A DNA stretch of 53,074 bases. It comes from Clostridiales bacterium. Lineage in GTDB: Bacteria; Bacillota; Clostridia; Oscillospirales; Acutalibacteraceae. The stretch is from positions 1 through 53,074 of the forward strand of contig JAAYPE010000080.1 in NCBI GenBank assembly GCA_012519975.1, given 5' to 3'. How positions within the stretch are numbered: the stretch's first letter is position 1; every line of letters begins with the position of its first letter. Positions 14,187 through 21,714 of this stretch are shown here, one piece after another. The translations under genes were made by a program, and so were the position numbers. The notes beneath the pieces are model-generated. The model did not search any database, was not told the origin of the DNA, and saw only the letters and a program-made list of their open reading frames with translations.

Positions 14187-15536
14187 TTGATAAAAAATTT
14201 AACCAGAAGGCAAGTTCGCCCATGGCTTTACACAATATGCGTTGTGAGCGTTTTAGGTATTTTTGCCTATACCGGAACTAAAAGGGCAAACGCATATGAA
14301 ACCCGATTTGACGCACAACAACAACGGGCACTAAGCGAGCTTGGAGAATATGTAGACAACATTCAACTTGATTTGCAAAAAGGTGTTTATTCAAACACCC
14401 CTCCTATGATTGCAAGTCTTTCCGCCTCACTCTGGAGAGATGCAACGGGTGCAAAAAACAGTCTGTCCCAGCTTGCACTGTCTGACATTACTCTTGAAAA
14501 AACCTACAAATTTTTAACACAGGTTGGCGACTTTACAGTATACCTAAATAGAAAGGTTGCAAACAACGAAGAAATAACGCAAAAAGAAAGGGATTTGCTT
14601 TTTCAAATGCTAGATTATTCTGCCGAACTTTCTGAGAATATTTCGGCACTTAGAACAGCGGTAGACAACGGAGAAATTTCTCCCCACAATATGCCCGCAA
14701 GCCAGATAAAAGCAAAGGATTCAAAAGAACAACCACGAACTATGTCAACTAATTTTGTTGATATGGAGCAAACAATGGTAGACTTTCCAACGCTAATTTA
14801 TGATGGTCCTTTTTCTGACCACATATTAAAAAAAGAATCAAAGATTTTAAAAAAGGAAAAAGGAATAACAAAAGAAGAGGCTTTAAAACTTGCATCAAAA
14901 TACTGTAACACTGAACCAAAAACATTTGTAAAATTTGAAGAAGAGGACGGAAATATAAAGTCCTATGTTTTTTCTACAAAAGATAAAACAGTTGCAATAA
15001 CAAAAAACGGTGGATATCTATGCTACATTTTAGGCTCGCAGTGGGCAAGTCAAGCTACTTTGTCACCGGAAGACGCCATAGAACGTGCAACAGCTTTTCT
15101 TGATACGGTTGGATATAAAAATATGGTAAGCTCATATTATACAGTTGTTGACGGCATTTGTACAATAAATTTTGCATACAAAACAGATGATGTAATTTGT
15201 TACACAGACCTTATAAAAGTCTCTGTGTCACTAAGTGACGGCAAGATTATATCTTTTGATGCAAGAGGTTTTTTAATAAATCACGAAGAACGCTCATTTA
15301 GCTCTCCAAAAATAAGTGTTGAGAATGCAAAAGAAAATCTAAGCCACGCTTTAACCGTTGAAAGTGTTAGACTTACAAACATTCCAACAGATAGAGGAAC
15401 CGAAAAATATTGCTACGAATTTAAATGCAAGGGCGTAAAAAATGATGATGTTTTAGTCTATATAAACTGCGACTCCGGAAACGAAGAGCAAATTTTAATG
15501 CTTATTTATGGCGATGGCGGAACACTAACTAAGTAA
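14187..15536 (+). CDS. ypeB: Spore germination protein YpeB
   Basis: 449 residues, the usual YpeB size. YpeB is an inner spore membrane protein which in Bacillus stabilises and localises the cortex-lytic enzyme SleB. Here residues about 12-30 form the membrane anchor (WLYTICVVSVLGIFAYTG) after a basic start, followed by the helical N-terminal domain with ANAYETRFDAQQQRALSEL and IASLSASLWRDA. The C-terminal half, from about residue 215, contains the PepSY-type repeats (KEALKLASKYC, PEDAIERATAFLDTVG, VENAKENLSHAL). TTG start with GGAGGG 7 nt upstream. No sleB gene is next to it, unlike in Bacillus. A clear sigma-G promoter was not found; a TGAATA at 14117 has no well-spaced partner. Confidence 0.93.
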   Translation: MIKNLTRRQVRPWLYTICVVSVLGIFAYTGTKRANAYETRFDAQQQRALSELGEYVDNIQLDLQKGVYSNTPPMIASLSASLWRDATGAKNSLSQLALSDITLEKTYKFLTQVGDFTVYLNRKVANNEEITQKERDLLFQMLDYSAELSENISALRTAVDNGEISPHNMPASQIKAKDSKEQPRTMSTNFVDMEQTMVDFPTLIYDGPFSDHILKKESKILKKEKGITKEEALKLASKYCNTEPKTFVKFEEEDGNIKSYVFSTKDKTVAITKNGGYLCYILGSQWASQATLSPEDAIERATAFLDTVGYKNMVSSYYTVVDGICTINFAYKTDDVICYTDLIKVSVSLSDGKIISFDARGFLINHEERSFSSPKISVENAKENLSHALTVESVRLTNIPTDRGTEKYCYEFKCKGVKNDDVLVYINCDSGNEEQILMLIYGDGGTLTK

Positions 15537-15664
15537 TTTTGTATAAATAAAACACAAACGGGAATAATTATAAAGACCAAAAAACAGGTCAAGGAGCATT
15601 TATTTGTTTTTTACGATTTTTTATAAAGGCAAATTTAAATGTGAACGCAAGAAGGAGTGCAAAA

Positions 15665-15904
15665 ATGAATAAGAAAATATTTATGGTTTGTGCTGTGCTG
15701 ATTATGTGCGTGTTTATGTTTGCAGCGTGTAATAAAAATAATGGTGGGGATGTTTCAACTACCGCAACCACAAACACAACCGAGGCAAGCGAAAGAGAAG
15801 ATTTAGGCGACCGTGTTTCAAGCGCCGCCAGTGAAGCTGTGACAGACATTTCAGAAATGCTTCCTACAACATCAAATTCTAGCACTACTACAAACGCATC
15901 ATAA
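15665..15904 (+). CDS. Small Ser/Thr-rich lipoprotein
   Basis: 79 residues from ATG 15665, preferred to an upstream ATG because GAAGGAG lies 8 nt before it. Lipoprotein signal: MNKK, a hydrophobic core and the lipobox MFAAC, with Cys near 21. The mature part is about 58 residues of Thr, Ser, Glu and Asp with no hydrophobic core and is probably disordered. No family recognised. It follows ypeB by about 130 nt and may share its sporulation timing, but an independent promoter cannot be excluded. A hairpin terminator follows closely. Confidence 0.7.
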   Translation: MNKKIFMVCAVLIMCVFMFAACNKNNGGDVSTTATTNTTEASEREDLGDRVSSAASEAVTDISEMLPTTSNSSTTTNAS

Positions 15905-15913
15905 TAAAACACG

Positions 15914-15941
15914 GGGCAAGGATTTTTACCTTGCTCTTTGT
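15914..15941 (+). terminator. Rho-independent terminator
   Basis: GGGCAAGG / CCTTGCTC stem with an ATTTTTA loop and a T-rich tail, 10 nt after the small lipoprotein gene. Confidence 0.75.
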
Positions 15942-15960
15942 TTTTGCTTTTTAATTAAAT

Positions 15961-15988
15961 TTGTTATATAATTATAAGATTATATATT
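15961..15988 (+). promoter_or_regulatory. Possible promoter of the GNAT gene
   Basis: TTGTTA (15961-15966), 16 nt, TATATT (15983-15988). The hexamers are imperfect and the region is AT-rich, so this is tentative. Confidence 0.35.
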
Positions 15989-16006
15989 ATTTTTGGAGGG
16001 CGAAAA

Positions 16007-16451
16007 ATGATTAGGCAAATTACAAAAAAATGACAAGGATCTTTATTTGAGTCTTGCAAAAGAGTTTTACTCTTCCGATGCAGTTTTGCACTCTATTTCT
16101 GACGAGTGCCAAGAAAACACATTCAACGAAATGATGCGCAGTGATGATTATCTAGTTGGATACATAATCGAGCACGATGAAAAATGTGCTGGATATGCAA
16201 TGCTTGCAAAAACTTTTTCCCCCGAGGTTGGCGGACTTTGCATTTGGATTGAGGAAATTTATATTCTTGAAGATTTTCAGGGCAAAGGGCTTGGCACTGA
16301 GTTTTTTAACTTTATTTTTAAAGAATTTAATGGTGTAGCTAAAAGATTTAGACTTGAGGCAATAAGAGAAAATCAAGGGGCTATCTCGCTTTATGAAAAG
16401 CTAGAGTTTGAGGGGCTTGATTATATGCAAATGGTAAAAGATGAAAATTAA
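16007..16451 (+). pseudogene. GNAT acetyltransferase with +1 frameshift in a poly-A run
   Basis: The natural start is ATG 16007 with GGAGGG just upstream. Translation reads MIRQITKK and stops at TGA 16031. The run of seven A at 16024-16030 has one base too many: with six, the frame continues as MIRQITKNDKDLYLSLAKEF into the long frame that runs to 16451. That frame holds a complete GNAT fold: YIIEHDEKCAGYAMLA, WIEEIYILEDFQGKGLG (the acetyl-CoA loop, Q-G-K-G-L-G) and FRLEAIRENQGAISLYEKLEF. The full protein would be about 147 residues. A weak internal TTG at 16047 could start a shortened form without strand 1. It may be a sequencing error, a phase-variable tract or a real recent mutation. Substrate unknown. 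Confidence 0.8.
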
Positions 16452-16463
16452 AAAAGCTAAACT

Positions 16464-16501
16464 AGAAGGTGCTTACAGAGGTGTGAGCGCCTTCTTTTTT
16501 T
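16464..16501 (+). terminator. Rho-independent terminator after the GNAT gene
   Basis: Ten-pair stem AGAAGGTGCT / AGCGCCTTCT with one G-U pair, a 12-nt loop and a run of seven or more T. Confidence 0.85.
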
Positions 16502-16538
16502 GCTCTAGTTTTCTGATTTTTTTGCTCGCGTTATCTCA

Positions 16539-16650
16539 TTCATTTCTTTGTTACTCGCTATCTCATTCTTTTTTTACTCCCTTAGCCTATTCATTTCTTT
16601 GTTACTCACTATCTCATTCCTTTTTTACTCCCTTATCCTATTCATTTCTT
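16539..16650 (+). repeat. 51-bp tandem repeat (2.2 units)
   Basis: The word TTCATTTCTTTG starts at 16539, 16590 and 16641, exactly 51 bp apart, with similar sequence between (TACTC, TATCTCATTC, CTCCCTTA). The third unit runs into the 99-bp element. A similar unit precedes the second element (17008 to 17058, 50 bp). Confidence 0.8.
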
Positions 16651-16739
16651 TGCTCGCCAAAGAAACGAATCAAAGAAAGGCGACACGGGGGAAACCCTCT
16701 GTTACCCTTTCAGTCGGTTTTCCCCCGTGACCCCCATCC
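16641..16739 (+). repeat. 99-bp structured repeat, copy A
   Basis: Same length and almost the same sequence as copies at 17058 and 44573. Two hairpins can be drawn. The first is TTTCTTTG / CAAAGAAA with a 5-nt loop. The second is CACGGGGGAAA / TTTCCCCCGTG with a GC-rich stem and a loop of about 24 nt. A rival pairing TCGCC / GGCGA links the two. It is much richer in GC than its surroundings. Confidence 0.88.
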
Positions 16740-16772
16740 AGTACGATGTGGTAAGTTTTATGTTTAGGTGAG

Positions 16773-16997
16773 TTTTAGGCATAGGTGATAGGTGTGTGGG
16801 TTAGTAGTTGGTTGCATTGTAACTTTAATTTTAGACACAGGTAGTGGGTGTGTAGTTTAACCGTTAGTCACATTGTGAGTTTACTTTTAGACACTGGTAA
16901 TGAATGTGTGAAGTTATGGTTAGTGGCATATTATTTTTTACTCTTAGACACTGGCAATAAATGTGTGGGTTGATTTATAGTTTTACGGTATTCTTTT
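16773..16997 (+). repeat. Degenerate direct repeat array with 56-57-bp period
   Basis: TTTTAGRCAY-type words start at 16773, 16829, 16885 and 16942 (spacings 56, 56, 57). Each is followed by a weakly conserved GG...TGTGTG segment and T-rich remainder. The same array occurs at 44763-44930 with spacing 56. Confidence 0.75.
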
Positions 16998-17057
16998 CTT
17001 TATCTCATTCATTTCTTTGTTACTCACTATCTCATTTATTTTTACTCCCTTATCCTA

Positions 17058-17156
17058 TTCATTTCTTTGCTCGCCAAAGAAACGAACCAAAGAAAGGCGA
17101 CACGGGGGAAACCCTCTATTACCCTTTCAGTCGGTTTTCCCCCGTGACCCCCATCC
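17058..17156 (+). repeat. 99-bp structured repeat, copy B
   Basis: Differs from copy A at only a few positions (for example ACGAACCAAAG for ACGAATCAAAG and CTCTATTACC for CTCTGTTACC). Stems are unchanged. The similarity to copy A continues about 40 bp downstream (GTACGRT..., AGTTTTATGTTTAGGTGAGTTTTAG). Confidence 0.88.
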
Positions 17157-17246
17157 GGTACGGTATAGGGAGTTTTATGTTTAGGTGAGTTTTAGAAATT
17201 AAAAACAGATTATGGTTTCCGATTATCACAAAACTATCAATTCACA

Positions 17247-17315
17247 TTCCCCTGTAAACCTCATCCAGTACGATAAAATAGACTTTAGAGTTATAGTAAG
17301 TCTTAGAAATAAAAA
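17247..17315 (+). repeat. Decayed 3' fragment of the 99-bp repeat
   Basis: TTCCCCTGTAAACCTCATCC followed by AGTACGATA matches the right end of copies A and B with several substitutions. The flank with GTCTTAGAAAT also resembles the downstream flank of copy B. Confidence 0.55.
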
Positions 17316-17391
17316 TCAAATCACAACCAATGGACTGTTGTAGATGTTTTAGAAACAGTATAAATACTTTTAAAAACTAAATATAAAAAAT

Positions 17392-17428
17392 AAACTGGCA
17401 TCTTTTTACAGATGTCAGTTTTATTTTT
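17392..17428 (-). terminator. Terminator of the rnf-like operon
   Basis: AAACTGGCATC / GATGTCAGTTT stem with a TTTTTACA loop, followed on the minus strand by TATTTTTTA. It lies 20 nt after the rnfA-like stop codon. Confidence 0.75.
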
Positions 17429-17440
17429 GTCAAATTTTTT

Positions 17441-18055
17441 CTAGAAAAACAGTGATTTGCCTGAAAATCCTGTGAACGCCATTGCTAAAATTGCAATATA
17501 CATAAATACTGCTGGCGTGCCTTTAAAGCAGTTTGGAATTTCGTTATTGCTTTCTATTTTTTTCATTCCCTCGTGTATTAACATAGTTGCAATAATAAAC
17601 GCAACACCCGCACCTATGCCCGCTCCTATCGCTTCTGGCACTGTGTATGCCACGCGCTGATTTATAAAAGGGACTGCAAAAACTATTGTATTAAATGCCG
17701 AAACTCCAGCCTGACGTAGCAGTCTATCTTTTTCTTCCTGCTTCCATCCTGAGCCTTTTAGTGTTTTTAGAATTAAAAGCGCTGTAATAAGGTAAACTAC
17801 GACCAAAACCAAAGTGAATGTTACAATTGCAATTGTTGCGTCCGCCGTTTTAAAAATAGGAATAAGCCAAATCAATTTGCATAATAGTGAAGTAACGGTT
17901 GAAAAATAAGTTACCATTACTGCAAAAAGTGCAAGTTGTCTTGGTCTTGCTGCCGTTCTTATCGCTTCACTAGAGCCGTAACCACCACTAAAAACGAGGT
18001 TTTGCACAAAAATTATATAAAGTGCCGCCGAAAAAAACTGAACTATTACACTCAT
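17441..18055 (-). CDS. RnfA-like membrane subunit lacking Fe-S cysteines
   Basis: 204 residues, six membrane segments, of the RnfA/RsxA/NqrE family. The C-terminal half is closest to the family: GAGIGAGVAFIIATMLIHEG, KKIESNNEIPNCFKGTPAVF and LAMAFTGFSG match the usual G-aGlGf, IRERL, vPa.frG and lAFmGFsG blocks. In normal RnfA the motifs GLCPFMG (first helix) and TTNCAVLG (fourth helix) give Cys ligands to a [2Fe-2S] cluster shared with RnfE. Here the first reads FSGGYGSSE (residues 22-30) and the second FNTIVFAV with Thr123 for Cys. So this subunit should not hold the cluster. It overlaps the rnfE-like gene by 4 bp. Possibly a repurposed or non-redox complex; inference. Confidence 0.82.
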   Translation of the reverse strand: MSVIVQFFSAALYIIFVQNLVFSGGYGSSEAIRTAARPRQLALFAVMVTYFSTVTSLLCKLIWLIPIFKTADATIAIVTFTLVLVVVYLITALLILKTLKGSGWKQEEKDRLLRQAGVSAFNTIVFAVPFINQRVAYTVPEAIGAGIGAGVAFIIATMLIHEGMKKIESNNEIPNCFKGTPAVFMYIAILAMAFTGFSGKSLFF

Positions 18056-19074
18056 TTCTCTGGCACCTCCTCACCCAAATCTACATCATTTTGATTTTCA
18101 TTTGTAGTGCCATTTATTATATCATCAAGGCTTTTGCTCATAAGCTCTTCAAGCTCTTGCGAGGTAAATTCTATTTTTTTATTTTCCGCAGCTACTTTTT
18201 CACTTATCTCTTGATTTTTCTCTATTTCTGGCTCTTGATCAACCACTTGATTTTCTTTTATTTCTAGCTCTGGTTTTTCTTCTTTTTTATCTATATCTTT
18301 TTCAATTTCTTTATTTGGTTCAAACCTCTGCGGTTCATTTTCGTCAATCTTCTCATTAGATGTTTTATCTTTGTTATACCTTGATTTTTTTATCGAGGTT
18401 CTTGAATGTATTGCAAGCTCCTCTGCGTATTGTGGGTCAATCTTTTTAAAGTACCAACGCAAAGCCACCGCCATAAAACCAATTATAATAAATCCACCAA
18501 ATGGATTTGTAAGTGCTGTTGCTGGGTGATTTATAAAAATATTGTATCCCCAAATTTTGCCCGAGCCAAAAATTTCACGAACAAGTCCTGTCATTATAAG
18601 CACTGCGCTATATCCACTTGCGCTGCTTACGGCATTGACAAATGCATGCTTTACCGTGCTTTTTACTGCCACTCTTTCACACTGCCTTGTGATTAGCGGA
18701 TTTATAGTAAGCAGTGGTAAGTATATTCCAAGTGCTATCATATCCTCTGGAAACAGCTTTTGCATAAACAACATATATGGTGCAACAATCGCCATTCCGC
18801 AAAGTGTGTAAAGTGCAACTCTTGTCCATTGTGGAAACTTTTTAAGCAAGCTTGCAGTTAAAACTTGTGAAAATATCATAGTCAAATAAGTTATAACCGA
18901 CAGCAAAATTGCCGATTTAAGAGTTGTGCTAATTGCCACAACAGGACACAAACCTATGGTGCTAACAAGAACTGGATTTTGCACTATTGCTTCTGTAAAC
19001 ATTTCTGTTTTAAAGCTTGAGGCTTCACTTTCCTTTTTTACTACTTTATCTATGCTTGATTTTTGCTTTCTCAC
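18052..19074 (-). CDS. RnfE-like membrane subunit with acidic C-terminal extension
   Basis: 340 residues; RnfE/NqrD subunits have about 200-230. The membrane part (about 25-225) matches RnfE: FTEAIVQNPVLVSTIGLCP, then LGIYLPLLTINPLI, MTGLVREIFGSG and the NPFGGFIIIGFMAVALRW end. The first ligand Cys (GLCP, Cys43) is kept. The second, normally in VTNCIVVGR, reads TINPLITR with Pro126; a Cys at 132 lies in a shifted place. After about 235 follows a hydrophilic tail of about 105 residues rich in Glu, Lys, Asn and Asp, probably cytoplasmic and disordered. GTG start overlaps the rnfD-like stop (GTGA). The gene sits between the rnfD- and rnfA-like genes. Confidence 0.82.
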   Translation of the reverse strand: MRKQKSSIDKVVKKESEASSFKTEMFTEAIVQNPVLVSTIGLCPVVAISTTLKSAILLSVITYLTMIFSQVLTASLLKKFPQWTRVALYTLCGMAIVAPYMLFMQKLFPEDMIALGIYLPLLTINPLITRQCERVAVKSTVKHAFVNAVSSASGYSAVLIMTGLVREIFGSGKIWGYNIFINHPATALTNPFGGFIIIGFMAVALRWYFKKIDPQYAEELAIHSRTSIKKSRYNKDKTSNEKIDENEPQRFEPNKEIEKDIDKKEEKPELEIKENQVVDQEPEIEKNQEISEKVAAENKKIEFTSQELEELMSKSLDDIINGTTNENQNDVDLGEEVPEK

Positions 19075-20138
19075 AGGCTATACCCCCTTTCATCTTTTGG
19101 GGTATCTTTTTCGTTTTTACTCTTTTTCTGTTTCTTTTCTTTTTTATCTTTAGGTTTATATTCTTTATTATTTAATCTGTTATTTATCTTTTCACCAAGT
19201 GTTTCAAAATACGACGAGAGTGCATTCATAATTAAAATTGCAAAGCAAACTCCCTCTTCAAACTCTCCAAAATACCGAAAAATCATTGTAAGAACTCCAC
19301 CTGCAAAGCCATAAATGACCCTTGACATCTGACTTTTTGGCGAAGTTATTGGGTCTGATATAAAGAATATTGCCGAAAAGAATAGCACCCCTGAAGATAG
19401 TTCCATAACAAGTGAAATGCTACGCCCTGTAAGCACTCTTGGAAAAACAACTGCAAGAATTGAACAAGCTGCAAGAAATCCTGCCGAAGTTATCCATTCT
19501 GATGAGCGCCTTACAAGCATATACATAAATAAGCCAAACATTACAAAAAGACACGATGCGCCCATAGGTCCTGGCACTTTACCAACGAATAAATCCATCA
19601 TATTAATTATTCCTGTGCCTATTGAAGTTTTTTGGCTTAGCATATTTGCAACAGATATCCCCGAAACAAAACCCTCTTGACCTGTTACAAGTCCTTTTAC
19701 ATCTGCCCTAACTGACGGGTAGGTAAAAACAAGCTCACGGTAGCTGAGAGTTAAAAAAGCAAACCCTGCTGCCGCGGGAACAAAGGGTGTGGTTCTTGCA
19801 TTTCCAAAGGGAAGTTTTGCAACAGCTATTGCAAAAACACTGCCAATTGGTGCAAGCCATATTGGTGCAGATGCCGGAAGCATTAAAGCTATTGCAGCAC
19901 CCGTAAATATTGATGATAAATCCCCTATTCTGTGAGGATTTCTTTTTCTTAACAAATCTATACTGGACTCGCAAAGAACCGCTGTAGCAATTGATGTTGC
20001 CACCATAATCAAACTGCGAATTCCATAATGAAACACTGCCATAATTGTTGTTGCCGAAAGCATAATAAGCATATCAATCATATAATCTCTTGTCTGCTTA
20101 TTTTCTTGCCTTATTTTTTGCACATCTATCTCTTGCAT
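19071..20138 (-). CDS. RnfD-like membrane subunit
   Basis: 355 residues with eight or more membrane helices, of the RnfD/NqrB family. Visible family marks: RDYMIDMLIMLSATTIMAVF near the start, IGDLSSIFTGAAIALMLPAS, LPFGNARTTPFVPAAAGFAF, FVGKVPGPMGASC and IFFISDPITSPKS. In RnfD an FMN is attached through the Thr of an SGATPL-type motif; here the aligned residues are SGISVA (159-164), with Ser in place of Thr, so covalent FMN is uncertain. The C-terminal tail of about 45 residues is Lys/Glu-rich. It is the first gene of a three-gene operon. The genes for RnfB, RnfC and RnfG, which bring Fe-S clusters, NADH site and the second FMN, are not in this neighbourhood. Confidence 0.85.
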   Translation of the reverse strand: MQEIDVQKIRQENKQTRDYMIDMLIMLSATTIMAVFHYGIRSLIMVATSIATAVLCESSIDLLRKRNPHRIGDLSSIFTGAAIALMLPASAPIWLAPIGSVFAIAVAKLPFGNARTTPFVPAAAGFAFLTLSYRELVFTYPSVRADVKGLVTGQEGFVSGISVANMLSQKTSIGTGIINMMDLFVGKVPGPMGASCLFVMFGLFMYMLVRRSSEWITSAGFLAACSILAVVFPRVLTGRSISLVMELSSGVLFFSAIFFISDPITSPKSQMSRVIYGFAGGVLTMIFRYFGEFEEGVCFAILIMNALSSYFETLGEKINNRLNNKEYKPKDKKEKKQKKSKNEKDTPKDERGYSL

Positions 20139-20182
20139 AAAGCCACCTCTTTATAAAAAACTACTTTGCCATTTTTTATTCA

Positions 20183-20211
20183 TTGCAAACTGCTCGTACG
20201 GATAATATTAT
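20183..20211 (+). promoter_or_regulatory. Promoter of mecA
   Basis: TTGCAA (20183-20188), 17 nt, TATTAT (20206-20211). The leader to the TTG start is about 27 nt and contains AAGGAGATG. Confidence 0.6.
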
Positions 20212-20244
20212 AGATATAGAAGATGTTTTAAAGGAGATGTTAAT

Positions 20245-20811
20245 TTGAAAATCGAAGCAACATCCAAAAATACTGTAGTAATAAGCCTGTCTAGTCACGA
20301 CTTGGAAGAGCTTGGCATTACATATGATGATATGGATTATAAAAATTTGGAAACACGGCGTGTTATTTACACACTATTAGAAGAGGCAAATAAAACGCTT
20401 GGCAAGGATTTTCATCCATCAGGCAAAATGCTAATAGAGGCTATCCCCGACCCATTTGGAGGTTGTGTTTTATATTTTACTGTATATCAAAGTGATGCCG
20501 ATAAAGAGGCTTTAATCCCTGTTGTAACTCCCTTTGTTTTTCTCTGTGAATTTAAGGGTGAAAACGGTTTAATTGATGCTTCACGCGCTATTTTATCTGA
20601 AATATTAAAACCACCTGAAAGCAAGCTATACTCAAACGGAACTGATTATCGGTTGCTTTTTAAGAGCTTTTCAAATCACGGTAAGTTAAAATCAATTCTA
20701 CGCGAATACAGCGACGGTATGACGGAGAGCAACACCAAAATTGCGCACACAAAAGAGCATTGGAACTGCCTTTGTGACAAAAACGCTATTGAAAAACTAG
20801 GCGTTGTTTAA
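20245..20811 (+). CDS. mecA: Adaptor protein MecA-like
   Basis: 188 residues. MecA proteins deliver substrates to the ClpC unfoldase and, in Bacillus, keep competence low. The N-terminal substrate-binding region is typical: MKIEATSKNTVVISLSSHDL, then LGITYDDMDY, TRRVIYTLLEEANK and FHPSGKMLIEAIPDPFGGCV. The C-terminal ClpC-binding half is more divergent and shorter than in Bacillus (about 218 residues), ending after a region similar to FSNHGKLKSIL and KEHWNCLCDKNAIEKLG. TTG start behind AAGGAG. The end overlaps the convergent rpe gene by 4 bp. The target of degradation in this organism is not known. Confidence 0.85.
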   Translation: MKIEATSKNTVVISLSSHDLEELGITYDDMDYKNLETRRVIYTLLEEANKTLGKDFHPSGKMLIEAIPDPFGGCVLYFTVYQSDADKEALIPVVTPFVFLCEFKGENGLIDASRAILSEILKPPESKLYSNGTDYRLLFKSFSNHGKLKSILREYSDGMTESNTKIAHTKEHWNCLCDKNAIEKLGVV

Positions 20812-21476
20812 CCAACATAAGCTTGCTGTGCATTTTTTTTGAGAAGGCTTATCATTTGCGCACTATCATTTGCAGAAAAAATAGTGTTGCCAGAAACAAA
20901 AATATTTGCACCCGCTCTTGCAGCATCACTTATGTTTTTATCATCTATTCCACCGTCAACTTGAATGTCCATCTCAATTCCACGGGCATTGCACTCGTCC
21001 CTAATTTCTCTAACCTTTGGCATCATATCTGCCATAAAGGACTGACCGCCAAAGCCCGGCTCCACAGACATTACCAAAATCATATCAAGTATATCAAGAT
21101 ACTCAAAGACCTCACTTGCTGGGGTCTTTGGCTTTATGCTCACTGCAGCTTTACACCCTGCCTTTTTAATGGCGTCAACAGTCTGCCTAACATCTGACTC
21201 AGACTCAAGATGAAAGGTGATTAAATCTGCGCCCGCCTTTGCAAAAGCGTCTACAAATTTTAGCGGATGACTTATCATTAAATGAACATCAAAAAAAATA
21301 TCAGACACCTCACGGAGTGATTTAACTATAGGAACTCCTATTGTTATGTTTGGAACAAAATGCCCATCCATAACATCAAAATGTATCCAGTCGGCACCCG
21401 AATTTTCCATTCGTAGCAACTCTTCACCAATTTTTGAATAGTCACACGACAATATCGAAGGTGATATTTTTATCAT
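20808..21476 (-). CDS. rpe: Ribulose-phosphate 3-epimerase
   Basis: 222 residues, full length TIM barrel. It interconverts ribulose 5-phosphate and xylulose 5-phosphate in the pentose phosphate pathway. Visible signature: ISPSILSCDYSKIGEE, WIHFDVMDGHFVPNIT (metal-binding His and catalytic Asp), FDVHLMISHP, ITFHLES, MSVEPGFGGQSF, and DIQVDGGIDDKNI near the phosphate-binding end, followed by ANIFVSGNTIFS. It is transcribed towards mecA and overlaps it by four bases. The typical neighbours rsgA and thiN are absent. A separate small gene on the same strand lies 238 nt upstream. Confidence 0.96.
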   Translation of the reverse strand: MIKISPSILSCDYSKIGEELLRMENSGADWIHFDVMDGHFVPNITIGVPIVKSLREVSDIFFDVHLMISHPLKFVDAFAKAGADLITFHLESESDVRQTVDAIKKAGCKAAVSIKPKTPASEVFEYLDILDMILVMSVEPGFGGQSFMADMMPKVREIRDECNARGIEMDIQVDGGIDDKNISDAARAGANIFVSGNTIFSANDSAQMISLLKKNAQQAYVG

Positions 21477-21655
21477 ATTTTTTGCCCCTAACTTTTTAAA
21501 AAATCCTCTATAGCGAGTCGTAATATTATAACAAGTTTTGATTTAAAGGTCAATACAAGCAGTGCTATTAACAGCCTTTTTCACAACACAGAAAATATAA
21601 TGAAACCTGTGAAAGTTTTGGTCATTTTAGCCCTTTTTATTCTAAACAAGGCAAC

Positions 21656-21685
21656 AAAAAAGCCGACTAATAAAAGCCGGCTTTT
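21656..21685 (-). terminator. Terminator of the 43-residue small gene
   Basis: AAAAGCCG / CGGCTTTT stem with a 12-nt loop; on the minus strand it is followed by a T-run. It lies 30 nt after the stop codon of the small gene and gives good support that the small gene is transcribed. Confidence 0.7.
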
Positions 21686-21714
21686 AAAATTTGTATTAAA
21701 TTGTATTAATTCGG

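Larger units (their letters stand above)
16502..17391. other. Gene-free repeat block
   Basis: No believable gene. The block holds two complete copies of a 99-bp structured repeat, a decayed fragment of a third copy, a 51-bp tandem repeat before the first copy, and a degenerate array with a 56-57-bp period between the copies. Open frames that cross it are translations of the repeats. Confidence 0.8.

Noticed and set aside
16641..16739. Insertion sequence or MITE
   Set aside because: No terminal inverted repeats spanning the 99 bp, no target-site duplication visible, no transposase in the window.
16773..16997. CRISPR array suggested by regular spacing
   Set aside because: Repeats are short and degenerate, spacers are similar to each other rather than unique, and no cas genes are near.
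16441..17188. Open frames of 60-108 codons across the repeat block, e.g. 16441-16767 and 16961-17188
   Set aside because: They are translations of the 51-bp and 99-bp repeats, the same peptides recur in different copies, and they lack binding sites.
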